Shown: positions 30,874 through 37,581 of the stretch, piece after piece
Numbering within the stretch: position 1 is the first letter of the stretch
Layout: each line of letters starts with the position of its first letter
DNA from: a virus
Virus record (IMG/VR): IMGVR_UViG_3300014838_000007
Location: 1-39,229 of that record
Direction: 5' to 3' (one strand)
DNA length: 39,229 nt
The notes under the pieces: generated by a model
What the model saw: the letters and a program-made list of their open reading frames with translations, nothing else
Database searches by the model: none
What the model was told of the DNA's origin: nothing
Translations under genes and position numbers: made by a program

Positions 30874-31698
30874 CTAGACCGCTATACTCTCAAGTGGTTG
30901 GGTTTGTTTAAGCACGTAATTTGAATATGCGTGCTTAAATTTTGGTAAGATGTCCTTATGAAGGATTCCCGGGATTATTTCTTCTACGGTCCTTTCTTTT
31001 TTCACAGCACATTCTTTCAAGTACTGATCTAGAAAATCAATGCAAATGGACTCACCAATCAAATGACTTTTTAGAATTTGATAGGGAGTTTCTGGCTCGT
31101 AAACATCAAAAACTTTAGGGTCACTCGTTTGATCTAAAGCGATCGATTCTGAATAAATCGGAGGGGAGATTTCTATACTTGTCTGATCTTCTACCTCTAG
31201 AGATTCTACATTCATTTCGTCAGCATCATAAGCGATAGCCAAATCAGAAAATAGAATGCGAAACAGATTCCTAACGCATGCAGAATATAGCATTTGTTTT
31301 GTGTGTTGTCTCCAATTGTCTTTACCTGTAAGTCCGGCCTGTTTAGCTTCTTCGATGGTATATTCATACTTTAGAGAGTCTCCATTGTCTTTGCGTTGTC
31401 CTATGATCACACATTTTTGGGCTGTCATTTCGATAACTTTAATGCTATGCCCTTTTCTCCGGGCTAGGGCTGTCATAAAGTGCGCCCCCATGTTGATTTT
31501 CCCCTTAACGATGTAGAAACCACCGTTCAGCGCTACCAATGGATCGATGCCTAATGATTTAGCAGTAAAGAATATGTTGAGGATTGTAGCCTCATTATAA
31601 TCTGTTCCGTACTTCCCGGACTTAACGGCAATAGCTGCCATGGTCTTTAATTGGGTCATATCTTGTTCCGGTGTTTGATATCTTACTAGTGATGTCAT
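30874..31698 (-). CDS. recT: RecT-family single-strand annealing protein
   Basis: A 274-residue protein. The family core is visible: a PLVALNGGFYIVKGKINMGAHFMTAL stretch, VIGQRKDNGD and the signature NWRQHTKQMLYSACVRNLFR...DLAIAYDADEM, all read in pieces. These proteins coat single-stranded DNA and anneal homologous strands. The C-terminal 100 residues are less conserved. In one leftward operon with a RecB-type exonuclease, as in RecE/RecT or Red pairs. Three bases separate its stop from the convergent gene. Confidence 0.82.
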   Translation of the reverse strand: MTSLVRYQTPEQDMTQLKTMAAIAVKSGKYGTDYNEATILNIFFTAKSLGIDPLVALNGGFYIVKGKINMGAHFMTALARRKGHSIKVIEMTAQKCVIIGQRKDNGDSLKYEYTIEEAKQAGLTGKDNWRQHTKQMLYSACVRNLFRILFSDLAIAYDADEMNVESLEVEDQTSIEISPPIYSESIALDQTSDPKVFDVYEPETPYQILKSHLIGESICIDFLDQYLKECAVKKERTVEEIIPGILHKDILPKFKHAYSNYVLKQTQPLESIAV

Positions 31699-31702
31699 AG
31701 TG

Positions 31703-32287
31703 TTACCTAATCCTTAATTTTGTTGTTGTTTCTTGTGTTATTGTTATTCCGGGAATCTCTAAGACTCCCATTTTTACCGCTTCTTCTACCTTATCCATGT
31801 CTACCATTAGATACTTCAAAGGTACTTTGCTTATATCTTCTACAATGAACTTATTGACCGTCTTTGAAACTGTCATAGCCCCTTCTCCTCTAACGGACTT
31901 TTCCATAACAGGAATGTAGAGCTCTCCTTCCGCATCGAACATAGAAGCTATCTCTTTTAGCTTCTCGTCTTCTTTTTGTTTTTGTTGTTCTAGTACTTTA
32001 ATGTAACTATTTGTCTTTACATTGGCAATCTCAATCACTTGATCTAAGGAATCAGTTAACTGTTTTGCCTTATCGTTAATCTTGGCCGTTTCCTTTCGTA
32101 ATGGCTCTGTCATTTCCTTGCGCTTAGTATCGATGATCTTCTTCCATTCACGAGCTTTAGAGTACAAAGAAGTGATCTCGTCATAGCTTTGCTTATCTGA
32201 AACTATTAGATTCTTCGCTAAGGATAAAGTGCCATGGATTATCTCCATGACAGCTAAGGGATTCTCAAATTTAGTAACCGATGACAT
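31703..32287 (-). CDS. RecT-associated coiled-coil protein (194 aa)
   Basis: A 194-residue protein from ATG at 32287 with GGGAGGG upstream. A long coiled coil (about 40-110, with TKRKEMTEPLRKETAKIND) is followed by a C-terminal beta domain ending VPLKYLMVDMDKVEEAVKMGV-LEIPGITI. Proteins with this VP-x-x-Y-L...I..A...G...IPG end are common beside phage annealing proteins and exonucleases; their role is not established, perhaps a recombination accessory. It overlaps the next gene upstream by 17 bases. Confidence 0.68.
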   Translation of the reverse strand: MSSVTKFENPLAVMEIIHGTLSLAKNLIVSDKQSYDEITSLYSKAREWKKIIDTKRKEMTEPLRKETAKINDKAKQLTDSLDQVIEIANVKTNSYIKVLEQQKQKEDEKLKEIASMFDAEGELYIPVMEKSVRGEGAMTVSKTVNKFIVEDISKVPLKYLMVDMDKVEEAVKMGVLEIPGITITQETTTKLRIR

Positions 32288-32456
32288 CGTATTCCCTCCC
32301 TTCATCTTCGTAGTATTCTGGTTCCGGTAACTCAAATGTTTCATCACAATCCTCACAGTAGAATTGTGAACATTCTAATTTAATAAATTCGTTGCAGCAA
32401 GGGCAGTTAATTTCCACCACTTCTTTCACATAAGGTTCTAGCAAGTAATCTAACAT
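32271..32456 (-). CDS. Small zinc-ribbon protein (61 aa)
   Basis: A 61-residue acidic protein with C18-P-C-C and C-E-D-C pairs about 15 residues apart, a compact zinc ribbon, then a Glu/Tyr-rich tail. It overlaps genes on both sides (17 and 7 bases), so the recombination operon is translationally coupled. Could be a transcription or DNA-binding accessory. Confidence 0.68.
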   Translation of the reverse strand: MLDYLLEPYVKEVVEINCPCCNEFIKLECSQFYCEDCDETFELPEPEYYEDEGREYDVIGY

Positions 32457-32647
32457 TTGTCACCATCCTTTTTTACAGATAGGAAGCTTATATCCACTAA
32501 ACCTAAAGCTTTGCTCAAGTGTTGAAGTAGGATTTTTTCAGCGTCTATTGTGGACTTTAAAGATGATAAATTTTTATCACAACCTAAAAAGTTGTTTACT
32601 TGATTATCTATTTCGTCTATGTTGATGTTGATGGTCTGATTTCTCAT
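32450..32647 (-). CDS. Small hypothetical protein (65 aa)
   Basis: A 65-residue, mostly helical protein starting MRNQTININIDEID, preceded by a strong AAGGAG site. It is the first gene after the hairpin at 32679-32718, so translation of this operon segment restarts here. No family recognised. Confidence 0.62.
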   Translation of the reverse strand: MRNQTININIDEIDNQVNNFLGCDKNLSSLKSTIDAEKILLQHLSKALGLVDISFLSVKKDGDKC

Positions 32648-32678
32648 TTCGGATCTCCTTTTTTTTCTCTCTTGGTTA

Positions 32679-32718
32679 CCCTCTATTAGATTCGCAGTCT
32701 AGTAGAGGGGTTTTTATT
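32679..32718 (+). terminator. Intrinsic terminator facing rightward inside a leftward operon
   Basis: CCCTCTATTAGA (32679-32690) pairs with TCTAGTAGAGGG (32698-32709) over 12 bp with one G-U, loop TTCGCAG, followed by GTTTTTATT on the plus strand. All nearby genes run leftward, so it would stop antisense transcription, or act as a leader hairpin for the gene at 32647. Confidence 0.55.
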
Positions 32719-32732
32719 GTTGATAGCTCTAT

Positions 32733-32750
32733 ATTATCGGAAAGGATAAT
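32733..32750. promoter_or_regulatory. Operator-like palindrome at the end of the exonuclease gene
   Basis: ATTATCG-GAAA-GGATAAT matches the 18-base palindrome at 37493-37510 in 6 of 7 positions of the right arm and all of the left. It overlaps the exonuclease stop codon and lies upstream of the gene at 32647. It may be a second site for the same repressor or a chance match. Confidence 0.35.
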
Positions 32751-33336
32751 TTACCACAATCACTTTCTTCTCTTTTTCTTCTTTTTCTTTATTTTGCCAG
32801 AATTCATCTACGGCAAGTAGTGCTCTATTCATAGTATTTTGATCAAACTTGTACTGAAAAACTTGCGGGACATCTCCTTTCTTGTCTAGTTTTACAAATA
32901 GATAAGTGTTAGCGATACTCTTACCCTCTGACTTGATTAAGTAAGCGTATAAGTGCGCCTGAAGTGTCCAAGACAACTTAGATTCAATAGCAGATGTCTT
33001 GAAGTCCACAAGTACCGGCAATGTATCTCCGGGCGGAAGTATCAAGCTATCTATCTGTCCCGTTAACCTTTTCTCTTTGTTGTAGTACCTTTGCTCGGAA
33101 GCAATGAACTTTACCTCAAGATAGTTACGCCAAATTTGGTAACTTCGAAAGTATCCTCGTTCATCGTCTTTTAAAATAGGGCATTCGCCCTCGATGTCGT
33201 CCGCAATAGCCATGTGTACATTAGTACCTATTCTTTGCTTATTTTTTAATACTTCGGGGTCAATATGGGAAAAGTCCGCAAATGGCTGCAAAACTTCTGT
33301 CACTCTCGCATATAAAATGCCTTGATGTTCTTTCAT
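32734..33336 (-). CDS. RecB-family exonuclease (PD-(D/E)XK)
   Basis: A 200-residue nuclease. Motifs in order: RIGTNVH with H41, E81, the LTGQIDSLI strand with D96, D111-F-K113 (the PD-(D/E)XK core) and QAHLYAYL (Q126...Y130), the set that defines RecB-type nucleases including Cas4 and phage exonucleases. It would resect ends so that the RecT protein can load. First gene of the leftward recombination operon; expected promoter in 33337-33419. Confidence 0.82.
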   Translation of the reverse strand: MKEHQGILYARVTEVLQPFADFSHIDPEVLKNKQRIGTNVHMAIADDIEGECPILKDDERGYFRSYQIWRNYLEVKFIASEQRYYNKEKRLTGQIDSLILPPGDTLPVLVDFKTSAIESKLSWTLQAHLYAYLIKSEGKSIANTYLFVKLDKKGDVPQVFQYKFDQNTMNRALLAVDEFWQNKEKEEKEKKVIVVNYPFR

Positions 33337-33359
33337 TTTAAAAACTCCTTTTTTTCATG

Positions 33360-33388
33360 TTGACTTTATCATGGGTCTTAATTATCGT
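33360..33388 (+). promoter_or_regulatory. Promoter and half-operator of the Cro-like operon
   Basis: TTGACT (33360-33365), 17-base spacer, TATCGT (33383-33388). The -10 is part of ATTATCG (33381-33387), the half-site of the palindrome at 37493. A leftward promoter (TTTACG-17-TAAAGT on the minus strand) can be drawn across the same bases for the exonuclease operon, so 33337-33419 is a divergent switch region. Confidence 0.5.
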
Positions 33389-33419
33389 AAAAGAGAAAAA
33401 ACACAAAAAAGAGGAGAAT

Positions 33420-33617
33420 ATGAACTTAAAAGAGTTTTTGATTAAAAATAGCATGGACATTCAGCAATTTTCTATAGAAAGCGGAGTTCCTGCCCCTTCA
33501 CTTTATAAAATCATTAGCGGTGATAGAAAAGCCAGTCTAAAAAATGCTTTGAAAATAGAAAAAGCCACTTCTAATCATGTAACAGTTGAGGAGTTGTATG
33601 GAACAGAAGGAGGTTAG
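33420..33617 (+). CDS. Cro/CI-type helix-turn-helix regulator
   Basis: A 65-residue XRE-family protein: helices LKEFLIKNSMDIQQFSIESGV then PAPSLYKIISGDRKAS (recognition helix around residues 26-36), with little else, so Cro-sized. ATG 33420 has GAGGAG directly upstream; the in-frame ATG at 33357 lacks a ribosome site and lies in the promoter. It is a good candidate to bind ATTATCG sites at 33381, 32733 and 37493. No larger CI-like repressor or integrase was found. Confidence 0.82.
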   Translation: MNLKEFLIKNSMDIQQFSIESGVPAPSLYKIISGDRKASLKNALKIEKATSNHVTVEELYGTEGG

Positions 33618-34011
33618 TTTTAAAGGGCTTAGCCAATGTGCTAGATACGGTAAAGTTTCCCGGAATAGTATCTATCTTGCTATCAAAAGAAAGACTCTTA
33701 AAGCCACTAAAAAGGGAAGAAATTGGATTATTTTAAAGAGCGATTACGATGAATATAGGACTTACAAATACAACTATCAGACAAAAAAAGTACAAGGAGA
33801 AATGGTCTTTGATCATTCACAGGGACACTTTAGCATTCAACAGGTTTCCCAAGTGATTAGCCATTGTCTTAAGAAACATTACCCAGTTCAGAGAATCTAT
33901 TACCTACTAAGAAAAGGTACACTAAAAGGTATTCGAAAAGGTAATTGCTGGGTGATAAAAAAAGAAGACGCTACATATCTTTTACACGAGGAGTTAGCTA
34001 AGAATGAGTGA
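33598..34011 (+). CDS. Protein with two excisionase-like HTH domains
   Basis: A 137-residue protein with two similar MerR/excisionase-type (HTH_17) units: residues about 12-55 (VSRNSIYLAIKRKTLKATKKGRNWIILKSD in pieces) and about 80-130 (YPVQRIYYLLRKGTLKGIRKGNCWVIKKED in pieces). Each has the helix-turn-helix followed by the K-G-x-x-W-x-I wing. It overlaps the Cro-like gene by 20 bases with GAGGAG upstream. Likely a DNA-binding regulator working with the Cro-like protein. Confidence 0.75.
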   Translation: MEQKEVSFKGLSQCARYGKVSRNSIYLAIKRKTLKATKKGRNWIILKSDYDEYRTYKYNYQTKKVQGEMVFDHSQGHFSIQQVSQVISHCLKKHYPVQRIYYLLRKGTLKGIRKGNCWVIKKEDATYLLHEELAKNE

Positions 34012-34249
34012 AAATGAACAAGTAAACATCGATAACGTTCTTCTTCTTCTTAGTGAATTTGCAAATCGTATCCAAAGATTCCGCAGATTCCATAACACAA
34101 ACGATACTGAAATCACTTTTGCTTTTTGCAGTGGTGTATTTAGCATGATGGAAATAAACGATTTAGGACTTAAGGAAGCGATCGAGTTTTTCGAAAGAAG
34201 TTACGTTCTCTATATCCAGGAAAAAGATTCACAGGAGATTGAAGAATAA
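34004..34249 (+). CDS. Distant member of the ~80-aa paralogue family
   Basis: An 81-residue helical protein whose core (ANRIQRFRRFHNTNDTEITFAFCSGVFSMMEINDLGLKEAIEFFERS, in pieces) follows the same block order as the proteins at 229, 473, 38664 and 38893: helix ending in F/H/K, T-E-I hydrophobic helix, then L-K-E-A-I-E. It lies 4.4 kb from the tandem cluster, overlapping the previous gene by 8 bases. Function unknown. Confidence 0.65.
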   Translation: MSENEQVNIDNVLLLLSEFANRIQRFRRFHNTNDTEITFAFCSGVFSMMEINDLGLKEAIEFFERSYVLYIQEKDSQEIEE

Positions 34250-34329
34250 AAATGATATGAAGTAAAATTTTTCTTCCCAAAAAATCTGAACTTCTATATT
34301 TCTTGGCATTAATTTAAAAAGGAATATAG

Positions 34330-34776
34330 ATGTTTCAGTTTGAGATCTTAGGTAATCCTATACCACAGAAACAAACACGCTACTGTAATAAGAATGGAAA
34401 ATCATGGATGTTCGATCCATCCCAAAAAGACAAAGAACGCATTCAATGGAATATTAAACCATTCGCCCCCACGGAGCCTTTACTTGGTCCAGTAGAACTT
34501 ACGATCGCTTTCTTCATGCCCATTCCTAAATCTGCTTCAAAAGCTTTACGCCTTCAAATGCTTAATCGAGTTGTCTTACCTAACAAGAAACCAGATGAAG
34601 ACAATCTAGCTTATCTCGTTACTAATGCATTAAAACGGATTGTTTACGAAGATGACAAACAGATTTGCGCTAAGCACGTATACAAGTTTTATAGTGATAA
34701 ACCGAGAACGGTGATTCAAGTTAGAGCCATTCAAGAATGTAAAGCCATGGGGTATCAGGATGCGAGTGATTTTTGA
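34330..34776 (+). CDS. rusA: RusA-type Holliday junction resolvase
   Basis: A 148-residue protein with the RusA signature K-P-D89-E-D91-N-L...N-A-L...Y-E-D-D109-K-Q and a start of FEILGNPIPQKQTR. The Asp pair and the later DD match the three catalytic aspartates of E. coli RusA. At the place of the lysine in DNLxK of E. coli RusA (K76, essential there, from memory) this protein has Tyr95. It may resolve recombination intermediates before packaging. AAGGA lies upstream. Confidence 0.8.
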   Translation: MFQFEILGNPIPQKQTRYCNKNGKSWMFDPSQKDKERIQWNIKPFAPTEPLLGPVELTIAFFMPIPKSASKALRLQMLNRVVLPNKKPDEDNLAYLVTNALKRIVYEDDKQICAKHVYKFYSDKPRTVIQVRAIQECKAMGYQDASDF

Positions 34777-34933
34777 TAAAGACGTAGAGTTTTCAGACTT
34801 TATCGAGATTATCTTAACTCAAGATGAGCTAGATAAGCTCTTAGATAATGGAGTGACAAAAGATTTCAAAACGGATTTTGAAGGTAATAAAGATTTAAAC
34901 ATTTCAATATATGTCGGCGACGACGAGGATTAA
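34760..34933 (+). CDS. Small acidic protein (57 aa)
   Basis: A 57-residue, very acidic protein (MRVIFDKDVEFSDFIEIIL...VGDDED) overlapping the resolvase gene by 17 bases in another frame, with CAGGA upstream. Its stop overlaps by four bases the end of the convergent HNH gene. Composition suggests a DNA-mimic or small accessory protein; no evidence beyond that. Confidence 0.6.
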   Translation: MRVIFDKDVEFSDFIEIILTQDELDKLLDNGVTKDFKTDFEGNKDLNISIYVGDDED

Positions 34934-35484
34934 GGATTGCAATGAGCAATATGTTTATTATGTATCAAAGAATGACACATTGGACACAAAACCATAAGAT
35001 TTTCTTTTTTATTGTTTTTTCTATTTCCATCTTTATGATGTATCCCCAATATGTCAATTACTTCATCATAATTGCATTTTTCACATTTATTAATCATATT
35101 TTCTTTAATCATTTTTTTTCGGACTGTGGAATATTTTGGAGAAAAAACTTCTCTTTGAGGTTTTTTTACACATTGAATCGAGCAATATTTTCTTTTTTTA
35201 CAATTGGAATCAAAAAAAATTTTATTGCAATACAAGCAATTGAATTGTTTGCTTCCTTTACCGATTTGAGATCTATGATAGCATATTTTAGAACAATATT
35301 TCGCTTTATTTACCCTAGAGGAGATATGTTCAAATTCTTTCCCGCAAAAACCGCAAGGAGCTTTTAATTGAATTCTTTCCGCTTTTGCTTTGCACGATCT
35401 AGAACAATATTTGGAAGTCTTTTCCAAATAAGGTTTAACTTTATAAATAACTTTACAATAACAACATAACATAGGTACAGACAT
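34930..35484 (-). CDS. HNH endonuclease with repeated zinc ribbons
   Basis: A 184-residue protein from the ATG at 35484 with AAGGAG upstream. Four tandem treble-clef-like units, each with CxxC...KYCSxxC, precede a C-terminal HNH domain: CEKC, I-H-H-K-D-G-N-R-K-N-N, LCPMCHSLIH. This architecture is typical of free-standing phage homing endonucleases. It is the only leftward gene in a rightward operon, as expected for an insertion. Its start overlaps the divergent gene at 35483. Confidence 0.85.
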   Translation of the reverse strand: MSVPMLCCYCKVIYKVKPYLEKTSKYCSRSCKAKAERIQLKAPCGFCGKEFEHISSRVNKAKYCSKICYHRSQIGKGSKQFNCLYCNKIFFDSNCKKRKYCSIQCVKKPQREVFSPKYSTVRKKMIKENMINKCEKCNYDEVIDILGIHHKDGNRKNNKKENLMVLCPMCHSLIHNKHIAHCNP

Positions 35485-35623
35485 GCCACTCCTTAAAGGT
35501 AAAAAGAATATAGGAAAAAACATTAAAGAAGAAGAAAAAAATCATCCTAAAAAACAGGCAATTGCTATTGCTTTAAATGTTGCGGGTGAAGGCAAAAAAC
35601 ATTCTAAAAAGAAAGGAAAATAA
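35483..35623 (+). CDS. Small basic protein, DUF6496-like (46 aa)
   Basis: A 46-residue lysine-rich protein (MPLLKGKKNIGKNIKEEEK... KKQAIAIALNVAG), matching the conserved pattern GKKNIGKNIKEEEK...AIAIALN of a small phage family (DUF6496-like). Weak AGG upstream. Its ATG at 35483-35485 shares CATG with the start of the leftward HNH gene at 35484, so both genes begin on the same four bases in opposite directions. Confidence 0.65.
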   Translation: MPLLKGKKNIGKNIKEEEKNHPKKQAIAIALNVAGEGKKHSKKKGK

Positions 35624-35624
35624 T

Positions 35625-35906
35625 ATGTGCTGTAATAATAAAACACTTCGGGCCAATCCTAAAAATTCTTATGTTATTTGTGGAATTAACAATGATGGCG
35701 AAAAAGAAATTATTGTACCTATGAAAAAACCTGAACATATCTTTGGTTTCGGTCACGGAAGGTCAGCGGAAGATTATATGTATGATTTAGCAGATGTGAA
35801 AAACTATATTAAAGAAAATCTAATGAATAAATTTAAATCTATTTATATAACTAAAATCATTGAAGGTATTCATATCTCAATGAATTCAATGTATGAGGGT
35901 AAATAA
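35625..35906 (+). CDS. Hypothetical protein (93 aa)
   Basis: A 93-residue protein from ATG 35625 with AAAGGAAA upstream. It begins MCCNNKT, has a GFGHGRSAEDYMYDLADV segment and ends SMYEGK. Coupled by TAATG to the next gene. No family recognised. The N-terminal Cys pair could bind metal. Confidence 0.6.
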   Translation: MCCNNKTLRANPKNSYVICGINNDGEKEIIVPMKKPEHIFGFGHGRSAEDYMYDLADVKNYIKENLMNKFKSIYITKIIEGIHISMNSMYEGK

Positions 35907-36187
35907 TGTTAATACGATGGACATTTTTCTTTGAAGAAGGAAACGTTAAAACAGACGTGAAAGAGGAGAAAGAAGATGCGAGAATTTTTGATTTTGTCAA
36001 CGATTCCTCAAGTAGTGTTTTGCTTTTGCCTGGTGATGGAACGGACCTTTATGTTAATCTTAATCACGTCAAATGCATTGCTAGACAGATAGTTGATGAA
36101 GAAGCCGAAAAGAAAGCTCTAGAAGAAGCGCAAAACGCTATCAATAAAGCTGAATTCTCTGACGGACAACCCGAGAAGGTGGCATAA
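35906..36187 (+). CDS. Hypothetical protein (93 aa)
   Basis: A 93-residue acidic protein with a beta-rich N-terminal half (RWTFFFEEGN...SSVLLLPGDGTDLYVNLNHV, in pieces) and an Ala/Glu helix at the C-terminus (AEKKALEEAQNAINKA). TAATG coupling to the previous gene; its stop overlaps the next small frame. Function unknown. Confidence 0.6.
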   Translation: MLIRWTFFFEEGNVKTDVKEEKEDARIFDFVNDSSSSVLLLPGDGTDLYVNLNHVKCIARQIVDEEAEKKALEEAQNAINKAEFSDGQPEKVA

Positions 36188-36309
36188 TGAAAATAGGGAT
36201 TGCTTTTATCGATTGGTTGCATTATTATATTGATCTATTCTTGCAATCCCTTTTCCGTATAATTTTAGTGCCAAATTCGAAGGACAGAGACGCCTTTTAC
36301 ACTACATAA
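36187..36309 (+). CDS. Small hydrophobic protein (40 aa)
   Basis: A 40-residue frame coupled by TAATG to the previous gene. Residues about 3-30 (IGIAFIDWLHYYIDLFLQSLFRIILV in pieces) would form a membrane or amphipathic helix. A perfect 9-base inverted repeat (AGGGATTGC/GCAATCCCT, 36195-36203/36243-36251) lies within it, so the stretch may have an RNA rather than a coding role. Confidence 0.4.
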   Translation: MKIGIAFIDWLHYYIDLFLQSLFRIILVPNSKDRDAFYTT

Positions 36310-36362
36310 GTGTTATTATCAGTCCCGATACATTTGATTTTATATAAAATTACGAGTTCACA

Positions 36363-36629
36363 ATGAAGAAAAAACCTACTTTCAATAAATGCAATGTAAC
36401 GAGCTTCGATCCAGTTGCTCTTCATCTTAGAGACAACGAAGAAAGACTTCGCTTGCTAGAAATGGAAGTAAAGAAATCACATGTTTATGTAGAAAGATGT
36501 ATCCGATATGAAGCAGATTCAATTTATAGAAGAAATGAAAGTGATGCTCAAGAACAAATCATTTTTTATCTAAGAAAAAAAATACAAATTCTTACTGAGC
36601 AATTAGCTAATGAAAAAGCCAAGTATTGA
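36363..36629 (+). CDS. Coiled-coil protein (88 aa)
   Basis: An 88-residue charged protein, mostly one long helix (NEERLRLLEMEVKKSHVYVER... and LRKKIQILTEQLANEKAKY), likely a coiled coil. No clear ribosome site before ATG 36363, which lies 53 bases after the previous small frame. It overlaps the next gene by 20 bases. Confidence 0.6.
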   Translation: MKKKPTFNKCNVTSFDPVALHLRDNEERLRLLEMEVKKSHVYVERCIRYEADSIYRRNESDAQEQIIFYLRKKIQILTEQLANEKAKY

Positions 36630-36774
36630 GCCAAATGACGATTACTTAGAGCTGATACCTTGGCATAGACGCTCGTACATTTCACAAGTAGAAAAAGATA
36701 AACTTAATCCCCCACCAAAGGACAAAAAATGTCGGAACAAAAGAAAGAAATTCCACCTACCGAAGTATCCCTAA
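36610..36774 (+). CDS. Small basic protein (54 aa)
   Basis: A 54-residue, Lys/Pro-rich hydrophilic protein (MKKPSIEPNDDYLELIPWHRR) overlapping the coiled-coil gene by 20 bases in another frame. Its second half overlaps the following frame at 36729. Probably expressed by coupling. Function unknown. Confidence 0.5.
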   Translation: MKKPSIEPNDDYLELIPWHRRSYISQVEKDKLNPPPKDKKCRNKRKKFHLPKYP

Positions 36775-36884
36775 AGTACATGGCTTGGAACATAAAAGAG
36801 ATCAGCGAAAACATTAAAAAGATGACGGAGATTCTTAGTGTATTTGTACAAAAAACTCCTCCGTCCGATAATATGCCATTCTAG
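36729..36884 (+). CDS. Small helical protein (51 aa)
   Basis: A 51-residue protein with AAAGGA upstream of ATG 36729. The middle (LKYMAWNIKEISENIKKMTEILSVF, in pieces) is an amphipathic helix. It overlaps 46 bases with the gene before and four bases with the end of the convergent gene at 36881. Last gene of this rightward run. Confidence 0.55.
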   Translation: MSEQKKEIPPTEVSLKYMAWNIKEISENIKKMTEILSVFVQKTPPSDNMPF

Positions 36885-37114
36885 TTATTAGGGGTGAAAT
36901 TCCCCTTTTTTACTCTTTCCGCTACTTCTTCCATTTCACTCACTTTTTCTTTAAATCCTTCTATGTCGCCATGAACTAAGTAGGGCATTAATTCACTACT
37001 GGTTTTACTTAGATAACACATAATTAAATCGGCCAATAGGGCATTAACTTCGTTTGGCTTAAGCTTGTTTTTGTTCTTTATACATTCAATGTATAGGAAT
37101 ATGTTTTCGTTCAT
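36881..37114 (-). CDS. Small helical protein (77 aa), last gene of a leftward set
   Basis: A 77-residue helical protein with a KLKPNEVNALLADLIMCYLSKTSSE core (in pieces). It has some resemblance in layout to the ~80-residue paralogue family, but too weak to include it. ATGA overlap with the 49-residue gene upstream. Third gene of the leftward operon driven from 37493-37521. Confidence 0.62.
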   Translation of the reverse strand: MNENIFLYIECIKNKNKLKPNEVNALLADLIMCYLSKTSSELMPYLVHGDIEGFKEKVSEMEEVAERVKKGNFTPNN

Positions 37115-37260
37115 TTAGTTTCCTTCCTTTTTTTGAATAGAGATTCTTCCTTTCTAATCATTTTTCTGAGCTCTTCCAATCTTTCGGAATCACTTAAGGA
37201 TTTTAAGTGTTTTACAGTTTGAAGAACCTTTTCGCATTCTTCTTTTTTGGTAAGGTTCAT
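37111..37260 (-). CDS. Small charged helical protein (49 aa)
   Basis: A 49-residue Lys/Glu-rich protein (MNLTKKEECEKVLQTVKHLK), all helix. Start at 37260 is close behind the previous leftward gene, and the stop overlaps the start of the next as ATGA. Function unknown. Confidence 0.6.
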   Translation of the reverse strand: MNLTKKEECEKVLQTVKHLKSLSDSERLEELRKMIRKEESLFKKRKETK

Positions 37261-37265
37261 TTTTC

Positions 37266-37451
37266 TTATCCTCTTTTAATGATACATTCTTTCATTCTTA
37301 AAGCTAAGCTGGCTGCTCCGTAATGCCATAATTCTTTTTCTTTGTATATATCTTCGCCTGTTTCGATCCATTTGTTAAAATAGCTCATTCCTAATCTAGT
37401 ATTTATATTGTATTCGTAATCTAACTCAATTAAAATATTTGTAACTGTCAT
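37266..37451 (-). CDS. Small hypothetical protein (61 aa), first gene of a leftward set
   Basis: A 61-residue protein (MTVTNILIELDYEYNINTRLG) with a C-terminal KELWHYGAASLALRMKE helix. It is the first gene after the strong leftward promoter at 37493-37521, about 45 bases downstream of its -10. As an early, repressor-controlled leader gene it might be an anti-host or regulatory protein; this is speculation from position. Confidence 0.62.
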   Translation of the reverse strand: MTVTNILIELDYEYNINTRLGMSYFNKWIETGEDIYKEKELWHYGAASLALRMKECIIKRG

Positions 37452-37492
37452 TTTCTTACCCTTTACAGTTGTTTTTGTTGTTTATGCTTACC

Positions 37493-37510
37493 ATTATCGC
37501 AAACGATAAT
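37493..37510. promoter_or_regulatory. Perfect operator palindrome
   Basis: ATTATCG-CAAA-CGATAAT: perfect 7-base arms around 4 bases, between divergent operons. It covers the -10 and part of the spacer of the leftward promoter, so a bound protein would block transcription. Related sites at 32733-32750 and a half-site at 33381 suggest the Cro-like protein at 33420 as the binder. Confidence 0.65.
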
Positions 37511-37521
37511 TAAAATGTCAA
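37493..37521 (-). promoter_or_regulatory. Strong leftward promoter
   Basis: On the minus strand TTGACA (37521-37516), a 17-base spacer and GATAAT (37498-37493): the closest match to the sigma70 consensus in the window. It drives the genes at 37451, 37260 and 37114. Rightward, the region 37511-37581 contains a TAAAAT and the small repeat ATTTTA/TAAAAT, but no convincing promoter. Confidence 0.75.
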
Positions 37522-37581
37522 TACTAATAATTATTTTAATGATAAAATCACGTATTTACAACAATTAACCTAGGAATAGCT

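Noticed and set aside
34942-35367. A 141-codon hydrophobic frame opposite the HNH gene
   Set aside because: It is the complement of a lysine/cysteine-rich coding sequence, which naturally reads as Phe/Ile/Leu; the HNH frame carries the recognisable motifs.
36195-36264. A promoter around TATAAT 36259-36264
   Set aside because: The -10 is perfect but no reasonable -35 lies 16-18 bases upstream, so it is not listed as a feature.
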